Below, in pieces: positions 34,840 to 42,747 of a DNA stretch of 64,000 nt; the stretch's first letter is position 1, and every line of letters begins with the position of its first letter. The DNA is from Scytolyngbya sp. HA4215-MV1. GTDB lineage: Bacteria; Cyanobacteriota; Cyanobacteriia; Leptolyngbyales; Leptolyngbyaceae. A model generated the notes under the pieces. It did not search any database. It saw nothing but the letters and a program-made list of their open reading frames with translations, and was not told the DNA's origin. The stretch lies in NCBI GenBank assembly GCA_019359045.1, contig JAHHIA010000003.1:372001-436000 (forward strand). Reading direction: 5' to 3'. The translations under genes and the position numbers were made by a program.

Positions 34840-35199
34840 GGAATGGGGATTGAAAGGAGCGGGTTGAAAATCATTCTGACGGAGGGGTGCAAATTCATAA
34901 GCAACTGTTATAGTCACGCTAGTTTAAAATTATTTGCCAACCCAACTGACTCGCAATGCTTGATTGCGTGCAGGATGGTGACAGAAATGCAAAACCTGAT
35001 GTCCTCCAGGTTATGTACTTCATACAGATAAAAATAACTACGGAATACAGGTTAAATTTTTACAGCAAAATATCGATGTTCTGCAATTTTGATTTCGACA
35101 GTTGAGTGTCAATTTTCTGGTATGAAGGGGTCTCTCGTCGCGATCGCCAGATTACTCAACCGCATTGTGCCTTCCCTCAACGTGGTTCCCTGCTAAACA
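34840..35199. other. 360-base intergenic region
   Basis: Between ribD and the hypothetical gene at 35200. It includes a CGCGATCGCC-type site near 35140. No hairpin terminator with a T-run after ribD, no small gene recognised. Confidence 0.4.
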
Positions 35200-35817
35200 A
35201 TGGTAGAGCCGATTACAATTTGGAGCTTATTCACGGGCAGTTTAGGGTTACAAGCCACGATCGTGGGCGGTTGGATGCGACAGCAACAACGCCGCCAAGA
35301 GCAACAAAACCTACAGGAGGAGGAAGAAGAAGCAGTGACCCGGCATGAATCCAGGGATACGATGTCTTCAGTCGGACAGCCCAACGGCACCACCAAGCGA
35401 ATAGAGCGAGATCCCCGTTTGGTTGGTTGGGAGTTTAAAATTGTGCGGGCGCATCGAGATTTGTTTCGCGATTCAGCGGTGCTCAAGCGTCTCTGTGAGG
35501 AGGAAGAGTCCGCAGGCTGGATCATGCTAGAAAAACTAGACGATCGCCGCATTCGCTTCAGACGCCCGATCGCACTGCGAGACATCATCAAAGCCGAGTT
35601 TTTGCCTTTCGATCCCTATCGTTCTCATTACGGCTCCGCTTCGCCCTGGAAAACCTGGTTGCTGGCGGTCGTTGCAATCAGTTGCTTACTGTTGCCTGCT
35701 TCTTTGGGATACTGGTTAGTGGTAACCACGTTACACAAAACTCAGAGTCCTGCAAAAGCGCCCTCTCCCGTGTTTTCATCCCCCTCTGCGGCACCTCAGT
35801 CACCTCATGCTTTTTAG
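35200..35817 (+). CDS. hypothetical protein with C-terminal membrane helix
   Basis: A 205-residue protein I do not recognise by name. A hydrophobic N-terminal stretch (5-25) precedes a Gln/Glu-rich coiled segment (27-46). The compact middle domain at 65-145 (DPRLVGWEFKIVRAHRDLF, then EEEESAGWIMLEKLDDRRIRFRR) is well structured. One strong transmembrane helix is at about 150-178, with a Pro-rich tail. The middle domain looks like a conserved cyanobacterial module of unknown function. Codon and HIP1 use are like the neighbours'. The hairpin at 35832-35862 may end the transcript. Confidence 0.7.
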   Translation: MVEPITIWSLFTGSLGLQATIVGGWMRQQQRRQEQQNLQEEEEEAVTRHESRDTMSSVGQPNGTTKRIERDPRLVGWEFKIVRAHRDLFRDSAVLKRLCEEEESAGWIMLEKLDDRRIRFRRPIALRDIIKAEFLPFDPYRSHYGSASPWKTWLLAVVAISCLLLPASLGYWLVVTTLHKTQSPAKAPSPVFSSPSAAPQSPHAF

Positions 35818-35831
35818 AAGATTGAGTAGCG

Positions 35832-35862
35832 ATGGGCATCCAGAAATTAATGAGATGCCCAT
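35832..35862 (+). terminator. hairpin after the 35200-35817 gene, no T-run
   Basis: ATGGGCATC (35832-35840) pairs with GATGCCCAT (35854-35862) over 13 bases. There is no U-tract, so it may stabilise the mRNA end rather than terminate. Confidence 0.35.
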
Positions 35863-35880
35863 GCGTGATGTCTCTACTTT

Positions 35881-35992
35881 GTCTACGTGGACGGCTGTCA
35901 TTAAATTGCAGATGTTTTTGGAGGGAAGGCGGAAACCCTTGTCTAGAGGCTGCGCCCCCAGGCCACTTTCTGGCAATTCATAAGAGCTAACT
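35881..35992 (+). mobile_element. MITE-like element, copy 2
   Basis: GTCTACGTGGACGGCTGT, a TTGCAGATGTTTTTGGAGG core and CAATTCATAAGAGCTAACT align with the start, core and end of the 8882-9001 element. The middle (AGGCTGCGCCCCCAGGCC) is GC-rich as there. It lies in the convergent spacer before the pentapeptide gene. No open frame. Confidence 0.65.
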
Positions 35993-36043
35993 AATTAAGC
36001 AATCTTTAGGATGGATGAGAATTCTTACGGCTCTTTTTCTGCC

Positions 36044-36583
36044 TCAACCCGACTCTTCCTGACGGTGTCCATCTGGATAAATCGTGGTTCCATCTAGGCA
36101 AGCATCCGTAAAATTTACATCCTGAGCACGAAATAAATTACATCCCGACAATTTAGCACCTGTTAACCGAGTGCCTGTCAAAACACTGCGGCTCAAATCT
36201 GTATTGGTTAAATCTGCAAAGCTCAAATCAGCATTTGCAAGATTGGCTCCTTGTAAATTGGCATGGGTTAGGTTAGCTCCTCGCAAATCAGTCGATCGTA
36301 AGTTTGCTCGACATAGATTGGCATTTGCCAGATTTGCTTTTGACAAGTTGGCTTGAAAAAGCTGAGAGTCAGCCATCTCGGCGTTTTGTAACTGCACAGC
36401 TTGTAAATTTGCTTGACTAAGATTTGCATAAGGAAGATAGGCTTTTTGCAAAATACTGCCTGATAAATTGATTTCCGATAAATTCGCTTCAAATAGGTTT
36501 ACCTCACTGATATCAACGTCTTTGAAATCTCGTTTTCCCGCAGAATATTGATTGAGTAATTCTTCCGAACCTAACCTAAACAT
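36044..36583 (-). CDS. pentapeptide-repeat protein
   Basis: A 179-residue protein. From about residue 28 to 170 nearly every fifth residue is Leu in A(D/N)LxX repeats (ANLSQANLQ, ANLCRANL, GANLTHANLQGANLANADL). These fold as a right-handed quadrilateral beta-helix. About 25-28 pentapeptides are interrupted once near 85-95. No signal peptide or helical domain, so probably cytosolic. Such proteins are abundant in cyanobacteria and mostly of unknown function. No sign of the DNA-gyrase-protecting (Qnr-like) signature. Confidence 0.88.
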   Translation of the reverse strand: MFRLGSEELLNQYSAGKRDFKDVDISEVNLFEANLSEINLSGSILQKAYLPYANLSQANLQAVQLQNAEMADSQLFQANLSKANLANANLCRANLRSTDLRGANLTHANLQGANLANADLSFADLTNTDLSRSVLTGTRLTGAKLSGCNLFRAQDVNFTDACLDGTTIYPDGHRQEESG

Positions 36584-36952
36584 CTCAGTTTGAAATGTGG
36601 AACTTAAATGCTCTTTACATGAAAATTCGCTTGAGACTGCCTTTTTAGGATTTTTTGATATTGCTGAACGCTTTGTTTGGTAAAGCTTCTACAAGCATCA
36701 GTCTATTCCTACAACATGCTCTAGCGCTGATGGAGGATAAGCATAAATACGTATCCTCTCCTCCAAGAATGTAAATTGTTATAACGAAAAGTCTAAATTG
36801 CTTAACTTTTTCTTAGTGTTTTTTGGTGAAGATCGGTTCTGTCGGGTTGAGTAATCCATCAAGCCAGATTGGAGCGCTATCGGTTCGATCGCTCAAAACC
36901 TGATCCTTCCCTCCAATGCAGATAATGGGAATTGTGATTGCACACAGGACAT
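36584..36952. other. divergent intergenic region
   Basis: About 370 bases between the starts of the pentapeptide and DUF2358 genes. A GAGGATA/TATCCTC inverted repeat lies near 36733-36760. No other signal that I can support. Confidence 0.4.
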
Positions 36953-37429
36953 ATGCAGCGTATGGAACCGTCATCTGAGCCTTCAGAGATTTCAGCCAAT
37001 GATCGGACCGATCAATCTCACATCGATCGCCTGATTCAAATCCTTCGACAAGATCTACCCACCCTATTTGAACAAGACATTTCCTACGACATTTACACGC
37101 AGGATATTTTCTTTCGAGATCCAGTAAACACCTTCAAAGGCAAATTGAACTATCGGATTATTTTCTGGACGCTGCGATTTCATGGACGGTTATTTTTCTC
37201 GGAGCTTCACTTTGACTTGCACGAAGTAAAGCCCCTGGGCAAGGGTGGGATTCTGGCAAATTGGACGGTTCGAGGCACGCTCCGGGTACCCTGGCAAGCC
37301 CAGATTTTCTTTAATGGTTACTCCACTTACAAGCTGACACCCGCAGGCTTAATTGACGAACATATCGATACCTGGGATCGTCAACCCAGCGAGATTTTGC
37401 GGCAGTTTTTTCGTCCAAAAAATCCGTAA
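36953..37429 (+). CDS. DUF2358 (NTF2-like) protein
   Basis: A 158-residue protein of the DUF2358 family, an NTF2-like fold common to cyanobacteria and chloroplasts and of unknown function. After a disordered Ser/Glu-rich N-terminus (1-25) come LIQILRQDLPTLFEQDI, YDIYTQDIFFRDP and NTFKGKLNYRIIFWTLRFHG. Near the C-terminus is GLIDEHIDTWDRQP. These are the conserved core blocks. The ATG at 36953 has AGGA five bases upstream; a TTG at 36938 is in frame but less likely. Monocistronic. Confidence 0.85.
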   Translation: MQRMEPSSEPSEISANDRTDQSHIDRLIQILRQDLPTLFEQDISYDIYTQDIFFRDPVNTFKGKLNYRIIFWTLRFHGRLFFSELHFDLHEVKPLGKGGILANWTVRGTLRVPWQAQIFFNGYSTYKLTPAGLIDEHIDTWDRQPSEILRQFFRPKNP

Positions 37430-37495
37430 AGTATACCGACGCTTGGGTGTTAATCACAGCACCCCTTGAAGACCAACCCTTTAGCCTCGATCGGG

Positions 37496-37745
37496 ATGAA
37501 ACTCACGCACTACGACAAACTTCGTCAATATATGGATTCCGATTGTCACAGTGAGTTATGGAGGGCAAACCCCGAACGGTCGCCGCATCAATACTGTTCA
37601 TACCCCTCCAGCACATCGCAAGCAAGGCTACGCTACCTCAGCGGTCACCGCGCTCTGCCGCAAGTTACTAGTGCAAGGTCGGCGTTTTTACTGTTTATTT
37701 GCCAACACTGCAAATTTCATCTCAAACTACATCTACTAGTACCTT
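37496..37745 (+). pseudogene. GNAT acetyltransferase remnant
   Basis: From about 37540 one frame reads VSYGGQTPNGRRINTVHTPPA then HRKQGYATSAVTALCRKLL and FANTANFISNYIY, ending at a TAG at 37737-37739. These are the acetyl-CoA-binding (R-x-x-G-x-A) and C-terminal strands of a GCN5-type N-acetyltransferase. The N-terminal two thirds are missing: the preceding in-frame ATG (37496) is in another frame and only short. The C-terminal strand is cut by the stop. A dead fragment. Confidence 0.75.
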
Positions 37746-37760
37746 GGGGTAAGTTAGACG

Positions 37761-37792
37761 ACCATTCTGAGGGAGTCAGGAGTCAGAATGGT
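37761..37792. repeat. hairpin with heptameric repeats in its loop
   Basis: ACCATTCTGA (37761-37770) pairs with TCAGAATGGT (37783-37792). The loop and right arm contain two GGAGTCA heptamers (37772-37785). The same heptamer is tandemly repeated within mutS2. It abuts the GNAT remnant, where it might end a transcript. Confidence 0.6.
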
Positions 37793-37998
37793 AGGCAGAT
37801 TTCCGCCAAGTTCTACTAGTCAATTGGTTTTCACCAAGTCGGTAAAGTCTGTTTTAATTCTTTAGCAAAGACTACATTGATTTTTTAAGAAATTTCTGGA
37901 AACTTCGTACGCTCTTTATTGATTTGTAAATTGAATCTGGAAAACTGGAGGAGGCTAGTTCTTTGACTGTTTGATTTCACGCATCTCTTCCCGAAATT

Positions 37999-39051
37999 AT
38001 GAAAGACTTTACTGTTGCAATTTGTACATGCAATGGCGCAAAGCGTTTACCTGAAATTTTAGAAAAACTGCGATCGCAAGTTGGTACGGAAGGTATGCGC
38101 TGGGAAATTCTCATTGTTGACAGCAACAGTAACGACGACACCCAAAAAGTTATTCAGGAATATCAAGCCAACAAATCGATCACTGTACCAATCCGCTACT
38201 TATTTGAACCCAAGCAGGGGGTTGCGTTTGCGCGACGCTTGGCTGTAAGAGAAGCAAAGAGTGATTTGGTAGGTTTTTTAGAGGATGGCAATTACGCCAC
38301 GCCAACCTGGGTAATCGCTGCCTATGCGTTTGGACGAACCCATCCTCAGGCAGGCGCTTATGGCAGCCAAATTCGTAGTATTTTTGATAGCCAATTACCC
38401 AAAAACTTCCAGCGCATTGCCTGTCATCTGGTCACGATAGAGCGCCAGCCCGTTCTTGAGGTTGAAACATGCCAGCAAGAGGGGATTGCAGAAGCTGGGA
38501 TGGTGGTTCGTCGGCAAGCATGGTTGGCAAGCGTCTCTGAGCAACCTGTTAGCTGGGGCTCTGGGCAAGAAACTCTTGCCTCCAAAGGCGAAGAGATTGA
38601 CGTTCAAGCCTGCTTATGGAATGCAGGATGGCAAATTTGGTATAACCCAGAAATGGTCATTGACCATCACATGTCAACGTGGCGGTTGGATAAAAGCTAC
38701 TGGGTCAGCTATTTTCAAAAGATTGGTCTCAACCGTCATCGTATTCGAATGATGGGCTACCGCAAATGGCAGCAACCTCTGATGGTTTTGCCTTATGTCG
38801 TCAATGATTTACGTAAAGTTTTAATTCATCTAATCAAGTATCGGAAGACTCTATCAACCGATCTGGTGGCGACTTGTGAAATGATTCTGTTTTTGAATTC
38901 TTTTTACAGTCCGTTTCACAGTCTTAAGCAAAAGGTCCTGTGCCAGCTCAGGCTGTTGCAGCGAGGACAATCTCCCACACCCGTGGTTCATCCGGTTTAC
39001 AAGTCGTCTCTTGCCCCAAATCTGGTGATGCCCTCACGGTTGATCGATTGA
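37999..39051 (+). CDS. hpsE: HpsE-like GT2 glycosyltransferase
   Basis: A 350-residue family-2 glycosyltransferase resembling HpsE of the hormogonium polysaccharide locus. Seen: FTVAICTCNGAKRLPEILEK (4-23), WEILIVDSNSNDDTQKV, the EPKQGVAFARRLAVREAK block and AYAFGRTHPQAGAYGSQI. Further on are the acceptor-side GWQIWYNPEM and the STWRLDKSYW stretch. The usual DDDN metal-binding motif is EDGN here, and the later catalytic region reads GEEID; activity is therefore uncertain. It would act on the cytoplasmic side of the membrane. It is convergent with the C39 peptidase with only 7 bases between stops. Confidence 0.8.
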   Translation: MKDFTVAICTCNGAKRLPEILEKLRSQVGTEGMRWEILIVDSNSNDDTQKVIQEYQANKSITVPIRYLFEPKQGVAFARRLAVREAKSDLVGFLEDGNYATPTWVIAAYAFGRTHPQAGAYGSQIRSIFDSQLPKNFQRIACHLVTIERQPVLEVETCQQEGIAEAGMVVRRQAWLASVSEQPVSWGSGQETLASKGEEIDVQACLWNAGWQIWYNPEMVIDHHMSTWRLDKSYWVSYFQKIGLNRHRIRMMGYRKWQQPLMVLPYVVNDLRKVLIHLIKYRKTLSTDLVATCEMILFLNSFYSPFHSLKQKVLCQLRLLQRGQSPTPVVHPVYKSSLAPNLVMPSRLID

Positions 39052-39058
39052 GGAAAAC

Positions 39059-40099
39059 TTATCGTCTGGCAAGTCGGTGAATCCAAAGATAATCTTCGCC
39101 TTCGGGTGAGCACTTGGTTTGAATTAGCGCATTCGAGTAATGGAGATTTGCGCCAGAGAGGTCGGTTCGGTAGCCAGAAGATGTCCATTCTCCATAAGGA
39201 TCATTGACAAAAAAGCCGTACTGATCGTAACCACGCACAACAATGACATGCCCAAAGGTGGTGAAGTAGCCGTGGATGATACAGGGTCTTCCCTCTGCGA
39301 TCGCTTGTCGAAGATCTGATAAGGTGCCTCGCTTGGTCAAATCATCTACCAATCCATAATTACGGGACATTGTTGCTAAATCATCCGCATCCCAACGGCT
39401 TAGTCCGGTATTGGCCATATACCGATAGAGTTCATCCTCCAGTTGTCCAACGCCAGTGGTGCCTTTGATGCGAAAGTAGGTCATGACCATGGCAAACGAC
39501 GTCACATTACAGGATCCTGTGGGGTTGAGTACGTTATCGAGTTGGCTTTTGTGTGGGACGTTCAACTGTTTCGTGGCGGGCAACCCACCAGCGGGAGCAG
39601 TGGGTTGCGGGGTGATGAGTACTTTGGGCTGGGTATTAATAAATTGGGCATGGGGAGCGAAGACATACCAGGTATTGCGAGGCGGATCTCCAAGCGTGTC
39701 CCACAGCAAAGAAAATTTGAGATGGTTGTTATTAGCATTTGCCCAAGATTGGAGATTCAGTACGCGACCTGCAGGGGTCATTACTTTATCCTGGGTCGGT
39801 AACTGTGAAGCATTGTCAGTAGATTGTTTAAGAATTGTGTCTTGCGTAATTTTAATGCTGGCAGGCTGGATCAACTGCAAATGTTGTGTGAATACGTACC
39901 AGGTATTGCGAGGGGGATATCCCAACGTATCTTTGAGCAGCGCAATTCGGACATAGCTTTGATTGATCACCTTCCAAGAGTGAATGTCGTATACTTGCCC
40001 AGCTGAAACCGATACTTTATCGACGTCAGGCAGTTGGGCTGCAGGCTCAGTCGTTTGTTTGAAAACAGTGTCTTGGATGATCTTGAGTTGTACAGGCAT
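39059..40099 (-). CDS. C39-family cysteine peptidase with duplicated N-terminal module
   Basis: A 346-residue protein. Residues 1-70 and 75-145 are two copies of one module: KIIQDTVFKQ / KITQDTILKQ, then a Lys-x-Val strand and a PPRNTWYVF ending in each. The C-terminal papain-like domain starts near 165 (LNVPHKSQLDN). It has the catalytic Cys in NPTGSCNVTSFAMVM, the His in FGHVIVVRGY and the Asn/Asp in VNDPYGEW. C39-like domains without transporter fusion cleave or bind peptides or peptidoglycan stems. There is no signal peptide, which is odd for a wall-directed enzyme. ATG at 40099; the preceding TTG is less likely. Confidence 0.85.
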   Translation of the reverse strand: MPVQLKIIQDTVFKQTTEPAAQLPDVDKVSVSAGQVYDIHSWKVINQSYVRIALLKDTLGYPPRNTWYVFTQHLQLIQPASIKITQDTILKQSTDNASQLPTQDKVMTPAGRVLNLQSWANANNNHLKFSLLWDTLGDPPRNTWYVFAPHAQFINTQPKVLITPQPTAPAGGLPATKQLNVPHKSQLDNVLNPTGSCNVTSFAMVMTYFRIKGTTGVGQLEDELYRYMANTGLSRWDADDLATMSRNYGLVDDLTKRGTLSDLRQAIAEGRPCIIHGYFTTFGHVIVVRGYDQYGFFVNDPYGEWTSSGYRTDLSGANLHYSNALIQTKCSPEGEDYLWIHRLARR

Positions 40100-40263
40100 C
40101 AAACTTGTCCTAATCAGAATTTTCCACTCTCAAATTTAGCGATGATTGCTCCAGTTGAAATTCTAATTTTGTATAAATTGGGGCGAATTGTTCCAGGAGA
40201 TGGGTCGCTCAAGCCCAGGAGCTTTTTGGGGGAATTGTCCATGCCACTTTCTGATAGGACTGT

Positions 40264-40305
40264 GTAGCTTCAGCTACAAATTGAGATTTAGGGGGCATGA
40301 ATAAT
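40264..40305 (+). promoter_or_regulatory. candidate NtcA-activated promoter of cynS
   Basis: GTA-N8-TAC at 40264-40277 (GTAGCTTCAGCTAC) matches the NtcA consensus and is a perfect inverted repeat, TGTAGCT/AGCTACA around TC. Exactly 22 bases further is AATAAT (40300-40305), one mismatch from a TATAAT -10 box. That is the spacing of class II NtcA promoters. The cynS start codon is 68 bases beyond. Confidence 0.6.
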
Positions 40306-40372
40306 TGAGCCGGAGTCAGGTTCATAACCTCCTGATGTTTCGATCAAAATATAAGTTTCAAGAGATTGTAGG

Positions 40373-40810
40373 ATGATGCCACCATTGACAGAAAAGCTTT
40401 TGGCAGCGAAGCAGGCAAAAGGCTTGAGTTTCGCTGATTTGGAGAAGCAGATAGGGCGAGATGAAGTTTGGATTGCGGCACTTTTCTATGGGCAGGCAAG
40501 TGCTTCTGAAACTGAAGCCAGTCAATTGATTCAAATTTTGGGATTACCTGTTGAGGTTGCGGTTGAACTGATGGCTTTCCCTGCGAAAGGGTTAGGTGCT
40601 GTGGTTCCGACAGATCCGTTAATTTACCGTTTTTATGAGATTATGCAAGTTTATGGCTATCCAATGAAGGCAATTATCCATGAGAAGTTCGGGGATGGCA
40701 TTATGAGCGCGATCGACTTTACCCTGGACATTGAAAAAGTAGAAGATCCAAAGGGCGATCGCGTGAAAGTGATTATGAATGGGAAGTTTTTGCCCTATAA
40801 GAAATGGTAA
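40373..40810 (+). CDS. cynS: cyanate hydratase (cyanase)
   Basis: Converts cyanate and bicarbonate to ammonia and two CO2, so it detoxifies cyanate and supplies nitrogen; a cytosolic decamer. A 145-residue protein with the N-terminal helical domain ([20 protein letters not shown]) and the C-terminal catalytic dimer domain. The catalytic Arg and Glu are in [11 protein letters not shown] (R86, E89) and the catalytic Ser in GIMSAIDF (S112), spaced as in E. coli R96/E99/S122. Two adjacent ATGs could start it (40373 or 40376) after AGGATG. The cyanate/nitrite ABC transporter cynABD usual upstream in cyanobacteria is not here. Confidence 0.95.
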   Translation: MMPPLTEKLLAAKQAKGLSFADLEKQIGRDEVWIAALFYGQASASETEASQLIQILGLPVEVAVELMAFPAKGLGAVVPTDPLIYRFYEIMQVYGYPMKAIIHEKFGDGIMSAIDFTLDIEKVEDPKGDRVKVIMNGKFLPYKKW

Positions 40811-40835
40811 AGGGTTGAGTATAGCTGAGAGCGCT

Positions 40836-41987
40836 TCACTGGGCTTTGTAAGTGCGACGACGACGAGCCAAAAAGTCGGGCAGATCCACTTTGGGGGAGT
40901 GGGGCGTTTGTGTGTTGCTGGGTAAGGAGGTGGGCGTTCCAGTGGTGGGAGATTGCAGCAGGTTGAGGATTTCTGCCAGCAGCATTTCGGCTTCGGCAAC
41001 TGAACTTGCGTCTGAAGATTCTTCTGTCAAGAGCTTTGTCAAGATGGGTGATAATAATTCGCGCAGACGGGTGGCGTGGCTTTGGCTCGCCAGACAGCGG
41101 TTTTTCCAATGCTGAACAGCAGTTTCGTATTCGCTGGCTTGTTTGGCTTGCTTCAAGATTTGCTCTTGCATTTCGGCAATTTTTTGCTGTTCTTGGCTCC
41201 CAATGTTGATTTGGTGATGAGTAAGTTCTTCAATTCGGCTTTGGGCGATCGCCAATTCCCGGTTAAGCGTCACCAGTACAGAATGCTCATCCGGTGAAGT
41301 GCTTAAAGGAGTTTGCTGTAAGTGAGTGATAATGGCTTGTTGCTCTTCTAAAGCAACATACGCTTGTTTCAGTTCGGTTTCCAAACGAGTGAGGCTAGTT
41401 TGGCGGCGCTCCAATTCTGTGGAGAGGGTTTGAATTTCCCTCTGGGCAGAATTGAGCTGCTTTTCGAGTTCGTTAATTTGAGTTTGTGCAGATAAAAGTT
41501 GCCTTGCCAAATCGGCAATTTGGTAGGCTGAAAAAGAGGATTCTCTCGGTTGAGGCGTCTGACCTTGAGCTTTGAGCGCTGTTTCTTGTTCGGCTAATTG
41601 TCGTTTGAGTTGTGCGATCGCTTGCTGCTGAATATTGGCAATTTCTTCTGTGGCTGCCAATTGGGACTCTAGCAATTGCTGATCAGCGACTCGCAGCCGC
41701 AACTCTCCAAACGTTGCTAGGGATTCATCTAATGCTTGCTCTAATTGGCAAATGCGGGTCAATCGATTTTGGACGAGGGTTTGCGTCTGTGCCAGTTCGC
41801 TCAACAAAACTTGCCGCTCTTGCTCCCACGAAGCCATCGGTTGCGAAGTGCCATTGCTAGACGTCAAGGTATTCGGCATTCCTTGTACGGCAACAAAAGA
41901 TGCTGCCCTATTACCTGGGGCATCTGACTGAGAGCCTTGTTGACCCTCTGACAAATCACGATCGGTCAGGCGGTCTGGGTCAGACAC
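40836..41987 (-). CDS. coiled-coil protein of unknown function
   Basis: A 383-residue protein. A Ser/Gly-rich disordered N-terminus (1-55) is followed by long Leu-heptad coiled coil (about 55-310), with blocks such as LSELAQTQTLVQNRLTRICQ, QAIAQLKRQLAEQETAL and TLSTELERRQTSLTRLETEL. A low-complexity tail carries a basic end (LARRRRTYKAQ). No catalytic or membrane domain. Such proteins in cyanobacteria are often cytoskeletal or cell-division related, but I do not recognise this one. Convergent with cynS, 25 bases apart. Confidence 0.78.
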   Translation of the reverse strand: MSDPDRLTDRDLSEGQQGSQSDAPGNRAASFVAVQGMPNTLTSSNGTSQPMASWEQERQVLLSELAQTQTLVQNRLTRICQLEQALDESLATFGELRLRVADQQLLESQLAATEEIANIQQQAIAQLKRQLAEQETALKAQGQTPQPRESSFSAYQIADLARQLLSAQTQINELEKQLNSAQREIQTLSTELERRQTSLTRLETELKQAYVALEEQQAIITHLQQTPLSTSPDEHSVLVTLNRELAIAQSRIEELTHHQINIGSQEQQKIAEMQEQILKQAKQASEYETAVQHWKNRCLASQSHATRLRELLSPILTKLLTEESSDASSVAEAEMLLAEILNLLQSPTTGTPTSLPSNTQTPHSPKVDLPDFLARRRRTYKAQ

Positions 41988-42353
41988 TCAGAGCCTCCCA
42001 AAGAAGAGCAAGGGTAATACAACCGATAATGAGCAAACTCTCTCTAGTAGAGCAGCCAGTTCTCTGAAGAGTGTGATTCTTCAATCAAGCCTTGACCAGA
42101 GCTTTCATGCACCCCTCAAAAATCGACCGCCTAATAGCCGTTGCTATGATGAAAAACTAACACACTGATTGAGCATCTGGTCAATCTTCTCAGCATAGCT
42201 TGACATTGGAGTCTACTGTTGAAAATAAAAATGAATTTCTTTTCAGCAGCAATCTTTGTCTTCAGTGATCTAATGCATGCTTAGAACGCTGGTTTGGGGC
42301 AGTGTATCGAATAAAGCAAGAGTGGTACTGACTGCTCATCCCGGACTGACCAA
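41988..42353. other. 366-base intergenic region
   Basis: Upstream of the coiled-coil gene and downstream of the DUF5340-like gene. Contains a short CTCTCTCTAGTAGAG imperfect palindrome near 42042. No gene recognised. Confidence 0.4.
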
Positions 42354-42638
42354 TCACGCCTGTCTGCTCTGCGGTGTCGTCAGCAGATCGGTAGGTAGAA
42401 TTTTTCCCGAATTTTCTAAGGCATTGAGCGACCAACGATATTCGATCGGGATACCTGCTTGCTGGCAGCTTTGTTCTAGCTGCTTTTGTTGAGCCAACGC
42501 CTTCCGAAGCATAATAATGAGTTGATGGACTTGTTCTCGTTGCTGTTGCTTATGTTCAATGGCGGGGATCGTTTGCCGTTCCAATAGCTGAAGCAAGAGT
42601 TCGTAATGAATATGCGAAGGAAGAGGAATAGAACTCAT
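42354..42638 (-). CDS. small conserved cyanobacterial protein (DUF5340-like)
   Basis: A 94-residue soluble, mostly helical protein that begins MSSIPLPSHIHYELLLQLLE and has a Gln-rich amphipathic helix (about 28-60). It resembles what I recall as the DUF5340 family of cyanobacteria; function unknown. Start at the ATG 42638. The short hydrophobic heptads suggest dimerisation. The gene lies downstream of trpC on the same strand (109-base gap, with a hairpin between), so read-through is possible. Confidence 0.65.
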   Translation of the reverse strand: MSSIPLPSHIHYELLLQLLERQTIPAIEHKQQQREQVHQLIIMLRKALAQQKQLEQSCQQAGIPIEYRWSLNALENSGKILPTDLLTTPQSRQA

Positions 42639-42706
42639 GAAAACACAATGTTCCTTGATTTAATTTAATTTTTGATTAGCCGAGGTAGCGTAAAACACAC
42701 GAATTG

Positions 42707-42736
42707 GGAGTTGCCAATGAACCCCACGGCAACTCC
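42707..42736 (-). terminator. hairpin after trpC, weak T-tract
   Basis: GGAGTTGCC (42707-42715) pairs with GGCAACTCC (42728-42736) over 12 bases. On the minus strand the stem is preceded by TTTTTT and followed by CAATTCG, so it is not a canonical terminator. It lies 12 bases after the trpC stop. Confidence 0.4.
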
Positions 42737-42747
42737 AAAAAATGGCT

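Noticed and set aside
34840-35199. Possible riboswitch or RNA gene near ribD
   Set aside because: No conserved FMN-aptamer-like core or stable multi-stem structure could be recognised by eye, before or after ribD.
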